Positions 1 to 7,998 are shown, counted from the stretch's first letter. The stretch is DNA of 32,205 bases from CAYQUC01 sp048061315 (GCA_048061315.1 JBGMRJ010000020.1:1-32205); one strand, 5' to 3'. Translations and numbers: made by a program. Notes: generated by a model from the letters alone, not told the origin.

Positions 1-225
1 CTTGATTTAGGTGGCCAAACTAAAAATGTCTTTGCTGGAATTAAATCGGCTTATACTCCGGAACAACTCATTGGTAAACACACCGTGATGGTTGCCAATC
101 TAAAACCGCGTAAAATGCGTTTTGGTTTATCTGAGGGAATGGTACTGGCTGCCGGCCCCGGAGGAAAAGATTTATGGATTCTGTCACCTGATGATGGTGC
201 ACAAGCCGGTATGAAAGTTAAATAA
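1..225 (+). CDS. metG: Methionine--tRNA ligase, C-terminal end (partial)
   Basis: The window opens inside this gene; 74 residues and a TAA stop are visible. The fragment reads through FAGIKSAYTPEQLIGKH, VANLKPRKMRFGLSEGM and LAAGP, the hallmark of the C-terminal OB-fold tRNA-binding domain (Trbp111/EMAP-like) appended to dimeric bacterial methionyl-tRNA synthetases. That domain raises affinity for tRNA(Met); the catalytic HIGH and KMSKS motifs would lie outside the window. A stand-alone Trbp111-like protein cannot be excluded, but the metG C-terminus is more likely. The stop codon directly abuts the stop codon of the convergent lipoprotein gene, leaving no intergenic space for a terminator. 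Confidence 0.85.
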   Translation, partial: LDLGGQTKNVFAGIKSAYTPEQLIGKHTVMVANLKPRKMRFGLSEGMVLAAGPGGKDLWILSPDDGAQAGMKVK

Positions 226-630
226 CTAATTATATCCGATATAATGACAGGATTTACGTTGTCCATTAATATAAGTGCATTCAGCAGAGTGTCGTTGAAA
301 TCGAACTTTTAACACATAACCTTCACCTTGTCCTTCAGCAATTAAACCTTGCTGAATGTACTTCTCCAGTTTTTGTCCCTGAGCCTGGTTATAATTATAT
401 TTGAAAGCCTGAAAATCATAGTTGTGCATGTATTTCGGTATAAGTTTCATCAGGGATTCTGGATAATGACCATTATTTTCTTTGTATTTTTCAATTTTGG
501 CTATCATGGGTTTGGCAGCCGTATCCCCTTCCGGCCCCATAATACTGTCCATTGAGCTACAGGATGCACTCACGATGATAAAAGATAACCCCAAAATAAA
601 AAAAATTAAATTTTTAAAATAGCCTTTCAA
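226..630 (-). CDS. Small lipoprotein, function unknown
   Basis: The 134-residue product begins with a hydrophobic signal segment (residues 8-20) ending in V-S-A-S-C, a lipobox-like sequence with Cys24 as the probable lipidated residue. The serine at -3 is not ideal, so lipidation is likely but not certain. After a short linker, the stretch around residues 45-70 (KIEKYKENNGHYPESL) resembles the region after the N-terminal helix of type II secretion pseudopilins and of small gammaproteobacterial lipoproteins. The C-terminal half is basic and contains two cysteines (AEC and KSC) that could form a disulfide. The apparent start codon is TTG, with no in-frame ATG ahead of the signal segment. I do not recognise a specific function. 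Confidence 0.6.
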   Translation of the reverse strand: MKGYFKNLIFFILGLSFIIVSASCSSMDSIMGPEGDTAAKPMIAKIEKYKENNGHYPESLMKLIPKYMHNYDFQAFKYNYNQAQGQKLEKYIQQGLIAEGQGEGYVLKVRFQRHSAECTYINGQRKSCHYIGYN

Positions 631-735
631 TATTACAATCCATTTAATAAAAAATTAATAATTGTTATCTTAAGTATAGAAACATTAGAGAAATAATCTA
701 CAACTAATTATCTTCAATACCAAATACAGTCATTT

Positions 736-1560
736 TTAGTTTATTATTTCAACTGTATCACCAACTGCAATATTTCCAGGATTGCTTGCGATAACATTTT
801 GTCCAAAAAATATTTTAGTATTGTGTTTACGAAAAGTTAGTAGCGTTTTTGTTGGCTCATTACCACGCTCACCTGTTTCGGTATCGATGCTGGGTATAAC
901 ACAACGACTGCACGGCTTCACCACACGTAAAAGTAGTTCACCAATGCGCAACATTTTCCAGTTATCTTCATCAAATGGATTACAACCAGTAACAACGATA
1001 TTGGGTCTAAAGCGTTTCATTGGAATTGCAACATCAAGTTTACTGTTTAAATTATCCAGCGATGCCTCTGAAATAAGCAATAATGGAAAACCATCACTAA
1101 AAGCCGTTCTATCACCCGCATCGGCAAAATTAACATCAACCTGTCTAATTTCATTTTCAGGGAAAAAAACCAATTGACACGGCACCATTAAAAATCGCGA
1201 TAACCACTGAGCAGCTTCAGGGCCACAATCAAAAGCATTACAGTTATCATGCCAAATTTTAACTTTTAAGCTAGTCGGTGAGCCTGGAATAACAACATTT
1301 AGCGCCGGCATATCCGGTGCAGTTAAACGAATTGAATAGTCGTGTTTTGAATTTGACGACTCTGTTTTAATTAATTCAACCTGAATTAAACACATTCGCG
1401 ATTGTTGACGCTGAGTAATGTATTTTCCCTGTTGATCAACCACCATCCAGCGTCGATCATTCTGCAAACCAAAATTATCTACTCTAGTTGCATTAACCGT
1501 GATTTGTGCACATGATTTCACGGGGTAAAGCGCTAACTCACTCACCTTTAGTAGAGACAT
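736..1560 (-). CDS. MOSC domain protein (YcbX/mARC-like)
   Basis: The product is 274 residues. The N-terminal part (about 1-125, opening KVSELALYPVKSCAQ with RRWMVVD further on) is the MOSC N-terminal beta-barrel domain. The C-terminal MOSC domain contains KPCSRC (Cys217 and Cys220) followed by IPSIDTETGERG. One cysteine of this motif is the usual ligand of the molybdenum cofactor in YcbX and mARC enzymes, which reduce N-hydroxylated compounds. In YcbX a fused 2Fe-2S ferredoxin domain supplies electrons; it is absent here, so an external redox partner would be needed. The DUF1415 gene lies only 27 bp upstream on the same strand, so the two are probably co-transcribed. Confidence 0.85.
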   Translation of the reverse strand: MSLLKVSELALYPVKSCAQITVNATRVDNFGLQNDRRWMVVDQQGKYITQRQQSRMCLIQVELIKTESSNSKHDYSIRLTAPDMPALNVVIPGSPTSLKVKIWHDNCNAFDCGPEAAQWLSRFLMVPCQLVFFPENEIRQVDVNFADAGDRTAFSDGFPLLLISEASLDNLNSKLDVAIPMKRFRPNIVVTGCNPFDEDNWKMLRIGELLLRVVKPCSRCVIPSIDTETGERGNEPTKTLLTFRKHNTKIFFGQNVIASNPGNIAVGDTVEIIN

Positions 1561-1587
1561 TAGTTCCCTGACCTCTTTTTTATCAAT

Positions 1588-2148
1588 TTATTCTCTGGAA
1601 TTTTTCTTACAATTATCTAATATTTCCTGGAATACAGTGTTACCTAATTCACGGAATTTCGCTATATTTCGCACTGGAATTTTATCGGGTTCCTGATAAT
1701 TCTCTAATGCTTTAGTCATACTTGATTCGCGTAACAAATGTAACATTGGGTATGGCGAACGATTAGTAAAATTAGATGGATCATCTTGTGATGTTTCATT
1801 AAAGCAATAGTCCGGGTGAAAACTGGCAATTTGATAGATACCCTCATAGCCCTGACTAACTAATAATTCATTTGAAAAATCAACTAATTCAAGAAAATGA
1901 AAAAAATCTGTGAAATTATGTGAATAAATTACGAATGACGTTTCAATGTCAGGATTAGCATCCAGTCTGGTACATTCTGCTATTAAAACATCGAGAGCAT
2001 CAGCTAAAGTAGTGTGACTACAAACCTGATAAAAAATTCGGTTACGTTCTAATTCGCGTTTAGCAAATGGGCAAACATTATAAGCAACAATGATATTACT
2101 TATCCAGCATTGTGTTTGCTTAATAATTATCTCAGACGGTAAAGTCAT
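1588..2148 (-). CDS. DUF1415 family protein
   Basis: This 186-residue soluble protein matches the DUF1415 family, which is common in gammaproteobacteria and has no established function. Recognisable elements are the N-terminal CWISNIIVAYNVCPFAKRE stretch, the central FVIYSHNFTDFFHFLEL, IASFHPDYCF, and the NRSPYPMLHLLRESS segment. A conserved cysteine in V-C-P-F-A-K resembles thioredoxin-fold C-P-F motifs, but no fold can be claimed from that alone. It sits 27 bp upstream of the MOSC gene and about 40 bp downstream of a glutaredoxin-like gene on the same strand, in a block of thiol-redox genes. Confidence 0.85.
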   Translation of the reverse strand: MTLPSEIIIKQTQCWISNIIVAYNVCPFAKRELERNRIFYQVCSHTTLADALDVLIAECTRLDANPDIETSFVIYSHNFTDFFHFLELVDFSNELLVSQGYEGIYQIASFHPDYCFNETSQDDPSNFTNRSPYPMLHLLRESSMTKALENYQEPDKIPVRNIAKFRELGNTVFQEILDNCKKNSRE

Positions 2149-2188
2149 GCCGGACTATAACGTGTTATGAACTTACATTAAAATAAAT

Positions 2189-2596
2189 TTAATGGATTGC
2201 TGTACTCGATTGATCATCCATATTTAGTGTGTCGTCAAAACGACCATTCAAATAACTGATTATAGAGTTAGATTCATACATCCAGGTGATTTCGTTGTTT
2301 TCTTCAATTCGTAAACACGGAACTTTAATAGCGCCACCACCGGCAAGTAATTCTTCTCTATTATTTTGATCACCTTGTGCATCAACGAATGAAATCGGAA
2401 TATTTAATCGATGAATTGCACGACGTGTTTTCACACAAAATGGACATGCATAAAACTGGTATAGTGATAAGCTTTTTGCAGATGCATCAATCGCTTGTTG
2501 TTCTCGAACGGGACGTTCAAGTTTAGTTGGTCGGGTTAAATAATTAACCAGGATAATGACTCGACCTAATCCTTCACGAACTGCTTTAACTATCAT
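2189..2596 (-). CDS. Glutaredoxin-like protein with N-terminal extension
   Basis: The 135-residue product has a thioredoxin/glutaredoxin fold starting near residue 43 (LSLYQFYACPFCVKTRRAI) with a dithiol C51-P-F-C54 active site, and a cis-proline region IKVPCLRIEE. WMYESNSIISYL follows, typical of the glutathione-binding site of glutaredoxin/GST-N proteins. The first 42 residues are an extension seen in GST-N-type glutaredoxins of gammaproteobacteria. It probably reduces protein or small-molecule disulfides using glutathione. An AAGG ribosome-binding sequence lies just upstream of the ATG, and a perfect dyad (2624-2645) sits in its predicted promoter. Confidence 0.85.
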   Translation of the reverse strand: MIVKAVREGLGRVIILVNYLTRPTKLERPVREQQAIDASAKSLSLYQFYACPFCVKTRRAIHRLNIPISFVDAQGDQNNREELLAGGGAIKVPCLRIEENNEITWMYESNSIISYLNGRFDDTLNMDDQSSTAIH

Positions 2597-2608
2597 CTTG
2601 CTACCTTT

Positions 2609-2645
2609 AATATACTGTTAAATAATGTGTTATTTTACACACATT
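2609..2645 (-). promoter_or_regulatory. Predicted promoter with dyad, glutaredoxin gene
   Basis: Reading the minus strand, a TATATT -10-like hexamer lies at 2614-2609. A perfect inverted repeat AATGTGT-N8-ACACATT occupies 2624-2645, about where the -35 box and an operator would sit. The half-site resembles CRP-type TGTG, but the spacing is two bases too long for a CRP site. The element is 28-49 bp upstream of the glutaredoxin start. It could instead be a weak hairpin at the end of the upstream gene, although no T-run follows. Confidence 0.3.
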
Positions 2646-2694
2646 TTACACTCAAGTGGTATTTAGAGAAAGATGAATTTATGTGATTCTCTGT

Positions 2695-3004
2695 TTATTG
2701 TGAATTAGCACCATAAATTTGATTAAATTTTGCTTCATCAAAGCCGTTTAATCGTTTTGACCCAATTAAAAATATTGGTACGCCTCGGCCTTTCATTTTT
2801 TTATAATCACGCTTGCCCTTACTATTATTTTCTACATCATACTCGGTAAAAGCAATATTATTTTTCAGGAAATATTTTTTTGCTTTTTTACAGACACCAC
2901 ACCAGGTAGTGCTATACATAATCAGTTTTTTACGATTAACTTTCTCGGCTGTTGCAAAAATATTGTTTGAAACACTAACATTTTTATAGGTATTAATTTT
3001 TATT
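2695..3004 (-). CDS. Glutaredoxin family protein, 5' end lost in gap
   Basis: An ATG at 2919 gives 74 residues with W-C7-G-V-C10 as the dithiol active site, RGVPIFLIG as the cis-proline loop and RLNGFDEAKFNQIY at the end. However, the same frame stays open upstream to the edge of the assembly gap and adds INTYKNVSVSNNIFATAEKV. In gammaproteobacteria this glutaredoxin type usually follows a signal peptide and a short DUF4124 domain, so the real start most likely lies within or beyond the N run at 3005. The product would then be a periplasmic dithiol protein. The C-terminus is complete. Confidence 0.75.
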
Positions 3005-3104
3005 NNNNNNNNNNNNNNNNNNNNNNNNNNNNNNNNNNNNNNNNNNNNNNNNNNNNNNNNNNNNNNNNNNNNNNNNNNNNNNNNNNNNNNNNNNNNNNNN
3101 NNNN
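3005..3104. other. Assembly gap (100 N)
   Basis: Exactly 100 N, the conventional placeholder for a scaffold gap of unknown size. The true gap must hold the C-terminal third-domain end of the GST gene and the N-terminus of the glutaredoxin gene. Typical lengths for those families suggest that more than 100 bp is missing. Confidence 0.98.
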
Positions 3105-3620
3105 ATCAACATTTGCAAATTGCCTGATAAACGGTGCAATCGCAATATCGGCATAAGTTAGTTTATCCTTAACTAAATAGCGCGTATTTTTCAAAAGGTC
3201 ATTTAATTTCACTAAAAATTTCTCACCTTGTAGCCGATACTGCATTTCCGAATACTCAGGAAACCGTTGTGAATATTTATATTTATCCAACTGTGTTTTA
3301 AAACTGGAGTCATTTTCAGTAATTAACAATTCGGTTAGATTAACCTGATCTTTAGTTAAATCATTCCAGCCATCACTATCATTAATTTTTAATGCCCAAT
3401 GTATAATATCCAGACTCTCATCTAAAATAGTATCATCATTAATAAACAATACTGGAACTGTTGCTTTTGGTGAAATTGCTGAAAATGCATCCGGTTTATT
3501 TTTTAAATCCACCTCGCGTAATTCCACTTTAACATTACTGTAAACCAATGCCATTCTAGCTCGCATCGCATAAGGGCAACGTCGAAACGAATATAAAACG
3601 GGTAAGTCAGAGTTACTCAT
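3105..3620 (-). CDS. Glutathione S-transferase family protein (3' end in gap)
   Basis: 172 residues are visible before the gap. The N-terminal thioredoxin-like domain has C15-P-Y-A in the redox/glutathione position (YSFRRCPYAMRARMAL), then KATVPVLF with the cis-proline and DESLDIIHW for glutathione binding. The C-terminal all-helical domain begins near residue 85 and includes the conserved YADIAIAPFIRQFANVD segment with its N-capping aspartate. Family members are usually about 210-220 residues, so roughly 40 residues are missing. The cysteine rather than serine or tyrosine in the active site suggests glutathione-dependent thiol chemistry rather than classical conjugation. Confidence 0.85.
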
Positions 3621-3626
3621 GAAATG

Positions 3627-4109
3627 TTAATCCAGTATTTTTTCCCAAAATAATGCACCACCAATATCCGGATTTAATTCATAAGATTTAAAACCCAGTT
3701 TTTGATATGCTTTTTTTGCAATGGTATTACCCTGTAAAACCTCAAGGGTTAATTTACAACACGAATTTGTTATTGCCAGTTTCTCAGCAGCTAGTAACAA
3801 TTTAGTCGAAACGCCTAAACCTCTATAATCTTTAGCAACATACACATCGTGAATATTAATTAATGGACGACATTGAAATGTTGAAAATCCTTCTATGCAC
3901 GTTATTAACGCTATTGCATGTTCTTTTTCATAAGCCATAAATACCGTTATAAATTCTCGTTTAGCAATTTCACTTGCCAAATTATTTTGAACTCGAGAAT
4001 TTAATGCAGTACCGCCACCCATCACATCGAGAGCATATTCACTTAATACTCTGACATAATCATCACTGTGATTCTTATTACTAAAATCTGCCTGCACTAT
4101 ATTGATCAT
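3627..4109 (-). CDS. GNAT family N-acetyltransferase
   Basis: This is a single GNAT domain of about 160 residues. INIHDVYVAKDYRGLGVSTKLLLAAEKLA carries the R/Q-x-x-G-x-G/A acetyl-CoA pyrophosphate loop (motif A, as RGLGVS), and KLTLEVLQGNTIAKKAYQKLGF is motif B. The substrate is not evident; FSTFQCRPLINIHD is typical of small-molecule acetyltransferases. The frame is open to 4130, but I prefer the ATG at 4109 because an AAGG ribosome-binding sequence lies at the right distance from it. Its stop is only 6 bp from the GST start, so the two are probably one transcript. It is divergent from rsxA. Confidence 0.85.
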   Translation of the reverse strand: MINIVQADFSNKNHSDDYVRVLSEYALDVMGGGTALNSRVQNNLASEIAKREFITVFMAYEKEHAIALITCIEGFSTFQCRPLINIHDVYVAKDYRGLGVSTKLLLAAEKLAITNSCCKLTLEVLQGNTIAKKAYQKLGFKSYELNPDIGGALFWEKILD

Positions 4110-4262
4110 ATAATTACCTTGTTTTTCCATGAGATATTAGCATCAAGCCCCTAAGTTTAATATGTACATTTACTGCTCTGTATTTAGAAAAGCACAATAA
4201 AGTATCAATTGCTATTCTATATATTAGTACTCATGGTAAACTAACACTATTCAAACAATTGA

Positions 4263-4273
4263 TATAATACGCT
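4263..4273 (+). promoter_or_regulatory. TATAAT box abutting the rsxA start codon
   Basis: A perfect TATAAT hexamer lies at 4263-4268, five bases before the rsxA ATG at 4274. There is no Shine-Dalgarno sequence between them and no convincing -35 hexamer. If this is a real -10 box, transcription would begin at or next to the start codon and give a leaderless message. It may be chance in AT-rich DNA. Confidence 0.3.
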
Positions 4274-4855
4274 ATGTCGCAATACGTCCTTATTCTAATC
4301 AGTACTATTTTGGTCAATAATTTTGTACTCGTAAAGTTTCTTGGCTTATGTCCCTTTATGGGGGTCTCCCGTAAACTCGATACGGCTATCGGTATGTCAA
4401 TGGCAACCACTTTTGTTCTGACACTGTCATCGGTTAGCAGTTATCTGGTTAACACCTATTTATTAGAACCGTTTGGCCTGGATTATCTAAGAACGATAGC
4501 TTTTATATTAGTTATTGCCTTTGTTGTGCAATTTACTGAAATGAGCGTCCGTAAAACCAGTCCCTTGCTTTATCAGGTGCTGGGGATTTTCCTGCCTTTA
4601 ATTACCACTAACTGCGCTGTTCTTGGCGTCGCACTGCTAAATGTGAATGAAGGAAATAATTTTATTGAATCATTCCTGTATGGTTTTGGCGCATCAATTG
4701 GTTTTTCTCTGGTTTTAATTTTATTTTCAGCAATGCGAGAGCGAATAAATGCTGCCGATGTTCCTGCAGCTTTTCAGGGCTCATCAATCGCATTAATTAC
4801 TGCTGGCCTAATGGCCATGGCTTTTATGGGTTTCTCTGGTTTAATAAAAATTTAA
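4274..4855 (+). CDS. rsxA: Rnf electron transport complex subunit A
   Basis: The product is a 193-residue integral membrane protein with about six transmembrane helices, closely following RsxA/RnfA over its whole length. NNFVLVKFLGLCPFMGVS (Cys26) and PLITTNCAVLGVALL (Cys114) carry the conserved cysteines that, together with those of RsxE, bind an intramembrane 2Fe-2S cluster in the related Nqr and Rnf complexes. Rnf couples electron transfer between ferredoxin-like carriers and NADH to ion translocation; in E. coli the Rsx version keeps SoxR reduced. First gene of rsxABCDGE; the rsxB ATG begins 3 bp after its stop. Confidence 0.97.
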   Translation: MSQYVLILISTILVNNFVLVKFLGLCPFMGVSRKLDTAIGMSMATTFVLTLSSVSSYLVNTYLLEPFGLDYLRTIAFILVIAFVVQFTEMSVRKTSPLLYQVLGIFLPLITTNCAVLGVALLNVNEGNNFIESFLYGFGASIGFSLVLILFSAMRERINAADVPAAFQGSSIALITAGLMAMAFMGFSGLIKI

Positions 4856-4858
4856 CAC

Positions 4859-5494
4859 ATGCTTAATGCCATAATCATAGTAACGATACTCGCGCTCATC
4901 TTTGGACTAATTCTGGGTTTTGCATCAATATATTTCAAAGTGGAAGAAAACCCTGTTGTCGATCAAATTAATTCCCTACTACCTCAAACTCAGTGCGGCC
5001 AATGCACCTATCCGGGTTGCCGCCCGTATGCCCAGGCTATCGCTGATGGCGAAGCTGAAATTAATCAATGCCCACCCGGTGGAGCACAAGTCATTAGTGC
5101 CCTAGCCGTTCTGCTTGATAGAGAACCCATCCCACTAAACGAAGAACACGGCAATCACATTGAAGAAACACTCGTTGCAATTATTGACGAACAAGTTTGT
5201 ATCGGTTGTACTTTATGTATTCAGGCTTGCCCGGTAGATTGCATACTCGGTGCAGCAAAACAAATGCATACTGTGATTGTCGAGGAATGTACCGGATGTG
5301 AATTATGCATTCCACCTTGCCCTGTTGATTGCATTACAATGGAACCTATCAACGAAGAAATAAAATTTTGGAAGTGGCCGTATCCACCAACACCGCTTGA
5401 AAAAGATCCTCTTACGAATAATCCCTTAGAAGCCATAATTGCAAATTTGCATAAACCTGAAAAAAATATCGATTCAGGAGAAGCGCAATCATGA
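4859..5494 (+). CDS. rsxB: Rnf complex subunit B, polyferredoxin
   Basis: The 211-residue product has an N-terminal membrane anchor (residues 3-25). Next come a 4Fe-4S domain with C46-x2-C49-x4-C54 and Cys71 (QCGQCTYPGC ... NQCPPGG), and a bacterial ferredoxin domain with two 4Fe-4S motifs, CIGCTLCIQACPVDC and CTGCELCIPPCPVDC. RnfB is the entry point for electrons from soluble low-potential carriers and passes them on through the membrane subunits. The length fits the short RsxB type. Its TGA stop overlaps the ATG of rsxC, which indicates translational coupling. Confidence 0.97.
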   Translation: MLNAIIIVTILALIFGLILGFASIYFKVEENPVVDQINSLLPQTQCGQCTYPGCRPYAQAIADGEAEINQCPPGGAQVISALAVLLDREPIPLNEEHGNHIEETLVAIIDEQVCIGCTLCIQACPVDCILGAAKQMHTVIVEECTGCELCIPPCPVDCITMEPINEEIKFWKWPYPPTPLEKDPLTNNPLEAIIANLHKPEKNIDSGEAQS

Positions 5495-6924
5495 TGCACT
5501 GGAATAAACTCGGTCACTTTCATGGTGGTTTAAAGTTAGAACAACATAAAGAACAATCGCTAAATAACCCGGTTGAGATGGCGAAACTTCCCAAAAAATT
5601 ATACATACCATTACAACAACACATTGGTGCTGCAGCAGAACCCATTGTTATAGTTGGTGATAAGGTACGCAAGGCTCAAATTATTGCAAANNNNNNNNNN
5701 NNNNNNNNNNNNNNNNNNNNNNNNNNNNNNNNNNNNNNNNNNNNNNNNNNNNNNNNNNNNNNNNNNNNNNNNNNNNNNNNNNNNNNNNNNAGGGATATTA
5801 TTAATGGCTTATTGATAATGCGCCATGCCCTGCAAGCTGAAAAATGCATTATAGGATTGGAAGATAATAAACCTCAAGCATTTACAGCACTTGTTGATGT
5901 GTTAACTGAAGATGAATTAAAATTTATTCAAGTGCAACGAATTCCAACCATTTATCCTGCTGGCGGTGAAAAACAATTAATAAAAATCCTGACTAAACAG
6001 GAAGTCCCTAGTGGCGGATTACCAATTGACATCAACGTGAGTTGTCATAATGTAGCAACAGCATTAGCAATCTATCGTGCAGTTGCAATTCAGGAACCGT
6101 TGATTTCACGCTATGTTACCGTCACCGGTGATGGAATAGAAAACCCAAAAAATCTTGAAGTATTAATCGGAACGCCTATCTCAGAATTATTATTACAATG
6201 TAATATTAATTATGATGTGGTTGATGAAATCATTATTGGTGGTCCCATGATGGGATTTAACCTTCATAATGAAAAATCGCCTGTGATTAAAACCACAAAT
6301 TGTATTTTAACTTTAAAACAGAAAAAAGAAACGAAGTCCACTATAATGCCGTGCATTCGCTGTGGTGAATGTGCCCGAGTGTGCCCTGCTCAGCTCCTAC
6401 CCCAACAATTATACTGGTACGCAAAAGCGAAAGATTTCGAAGGTACACAAAAATATAACCTGTTTGACTGCATCGAATGTGGCTGCTGCGCTTATGTTTG
6501 TCCTAGCCAGATTCCACTTGTACAATATTATCGTTATTCAAAAACTGAAATATACTCACAAGAACGGGATACAGCGAAATCTAATATTGCTCGTGATCGG
6601 CATGAATTCCGTGAATTTCGACTCGAACGTGAAAAAACCGCAAAAGCTGAAAAATTAAGACAGAAAAAAGAGCTACTAAAAAACAAACAGTCTGATAGCA
6701 AAAAAGATTCTAAACCAAAAACAGCATCAGTAAAAACTGATACACTTAAAAATGATTTAGTTGCACAAGCTATGGCACGGTTACAACAAAAACGAGAATC
6801 ACAGGAAAAAACACGAAAGAATATATCTGACTTAACTCCTGAACAACAGCACGCCATTGAAGAGATTGACAAACGAAGAAAAGAGCAACGTGAAGAAAAA
6901 ATAAAAAAAGCTCATGAAAAATAA
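5491..6924 (+). CDS. rsxC: Rnf complex subunit C (interrupted by assembly gap)
   Basis: The N-terminus (KLPKKLYIPLQQHIGAAAEP) and the region after the gap (IIGLEDNKPQAF, PTIYPAGGEKQLIKILT) match RsxC, the NADH-side flavin and Fe-S subunit. Two 4Fe-4S motifs follow, CIRCGECARVCP and CIECGCCAYVCP, then a Lys/Glu-rich, probably coiled tail of about 110 residues that is much shorter than the repeat-rich tail in E. coli. The FMN/NADH-binding glycine-rich segment (GLGGAGFPT in E. coli) falls in the N run, so its presence cannot be checked. ATGs at 5491 and 5494 are both possible; an AGGAG sequence at 5476-5480 serves either. Confidence 0.93.
   Translation: MMHWNKLGHFHGGLKLEQHKEQSLNNPVEMAKLPKKLYIPLQQHIGAAAEPIVIVGDKVRKAQIIAXXXXXXXXXXXXXXXXXXXXXXXXXXXXXXXXXXRDIINGLLIMRHALQAEKCIIGLEDNKPQAFTALVDVLTEDELKFIQVQRIPTIYPAGGEKQLIKILTKQEVPSGGLPIDINVSCHNVATALAIYRAVAIQEPLISRYVTVTGDGIENPKNLEVLIGTPISELLLQCNINYDVVDEIIIGGPMMGFNLHNEKSPVIKTTNCILTLKQKKETKSTIMPCIRCGECARVCPAQLLPQQLYWYAKAKDFEGTQKYNLFDCIECGCCAYVCPSQIPLVQYYRYSKTEIYSQERDTAKSNIARDRHEFREFRLEREKTAKAEKLRQKKELLKNKQSDSKKDSKPKTASVKTDTLKNDLVAQAMARLQQKRESQEKTRKNISDLTPEQQHAIEEIDKRRKEQREEKIKKAHEK
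5691..5790. other. Assembly gap (100 N) inside rsxC
   Basis: Exactly 100 N, a placeholder of unknown true length. Compared from memory with E. coli RsxC, roughly 120 residues separate the flanking conserved blocks, so about 350 bp rather than 100 is probably missing. The reading frame across the gap in this assembly is therefore arbitrary. Confidence 0.98.
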
Positions 6925-6933
6925 CGGATTAAT

Positions 6934-7998
6934 ATGAAATTATTGCCCTTCCGAAGTTCGCCGCACATACACCAGCCATTAAGTGTTGGCGGTGTTATGC
7001 TGAATGTTATCCTGGCATTAATACCGGGTATTATAACGTTCACATTTTTTTTTGGGGGCGGCGTAATAATTAATGTGGTTATAGCAGTCTTTTCTGCTGT
7101 TGTTCTGGAATCATTAATTTTAAAATTACGTAAACGCCCCATTAAGCCATTCATACTCGATGGTAGTGCAGTAGTAACTGGAATTTTAATCGCCTTAGCA
7201 ATTCCACCTTTTGTACCCTGGTGGATACCGTTCATAGGCAGTGGCTTTGCAATTATAATTGCTAAACAGCTATATGGAGGTTTAGGATATAATCCCTTTA
7301 ATCCTGCTATGGTAGGATATGCAGTTTTATTAATTTCATTTCCATTACACATGACTTCCTGGGTTGCACCCCACTCCAGTGAAATAATGTCAGTTATGCC
7401 AAATTTAGATCATTTAAATTTTATTGAGTATTTCAACTACAGTTTTTTTGGTTTGTATCCAGATAATACCAGTTACGACAGTATTACCATGGCAACACCG
7501 CTTGATACTGTTAAAACGCAACTAGTTTTAAATAATACTATTGGAGAAATAGAAAAATCTACGACATATTTATTTGGCAGTATTGGTAGCAAACATTGGG
7601 AATGGATAAATTTAATGTACTTACTCGGTGGCCTCTGGTTGTTATTCAAAAGAATAATCAGTTGGCACATCCCAGTAGGATTGTTTGCCGGACTATTTTT
7701 AATGGCTATGGTTGCCAATATGTCCGATCCGGATAGCTTTGTTACACCGTTATTTCATTTGTTTTCGGGTGCTACAATGCTGTCCGCATTTTTTATTGCT
7801 ACCGACCCAATTACCGCTGCAACAACGCCTAAAGGCAGATTATATTACGCTACTGGAATTGGAATTATTATTTATATAATCAGAACATGGGGCGGTTATC
7901 CTGATGGTGTTGCATTTGCTGTGCTACTAATGAATATGGCGGTTCCAACCATTGACTATTACACTAAACCACGTGTATTTGGACATTCGGAAAAATAA
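6934..7998 (+). CDS. rsxD: Rnf complex subunit D, covalent-FMN membrane subunit
   Basis: The 354-residue product is a polytopic membrane protein of the NqrB/RnfD family. It opens with SSPHIHQPLSVGGVMLNVILALIPG and contains GGLGYNPFNPAMVGYA, both family signatures. In the periplasmic loop, SITMATPLDTVK places Thr188 where RnfD of Vibrio cholerae carries phosphoester-linked FMN (Thr187). Late helices carry ATDPITAATTPKGRLYY. The subunit forms part of the ion-translocating core. FMN attachment normally needs an ApbE flavin transferase, which is not encoded in this window. Separated by 9 bp from rsxC. Confidence 0.96.
   Translation: MKLLPFRSSPHIHQPLSVGGVMLNVILALIPGIITFTFFFGGGVIINVVIAVFSAVVLESLILKLRKRPIKPFILDGSAVVTGILIALAIPPFVPWWIPFIGSGFAIIIAKQLYGGLGYNPFNPAMVGYAVLLISFPLHMTSWVAPHSSEIMSVMPNLDHLNFIEYFNYSFFGLYPDNTSYDSITMATPLDTVKTQLVLNNTIGEIEKSTTYLFGSIGSKHWEWINLMYLLGGLWLLFKRIISWHIPVGLFAGLFLMAMVANMSDPDSFVTPLFHLFSGATMLSAFFIATDPITAATTPKGRLYYATGIGIIIYIIRTWGGYPDGVAFAVLLMNMAVPTIDYYTKPRVFGHSEK

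Noticed and set aside
782..1177. Plus-strand frame of 131 codons inside the MOSC gene
   Set aside because: Antisense to a well-matched MOSC protein; no recognisable domain or start signal.
2624..2645. CRP binding site
   Set aside because: The TGTG/CACA half-sites are separated by 10 bases rather than the 8 of a CRP site, so only a generic dyad is reported.
3000..3620. A 206-residue GST ending past the gap
   Set aside because: The last 34 residues are translated N characters; the real coding evidence stops at 3105 and the stop codon seen beyond the gap belongs to other sequence.
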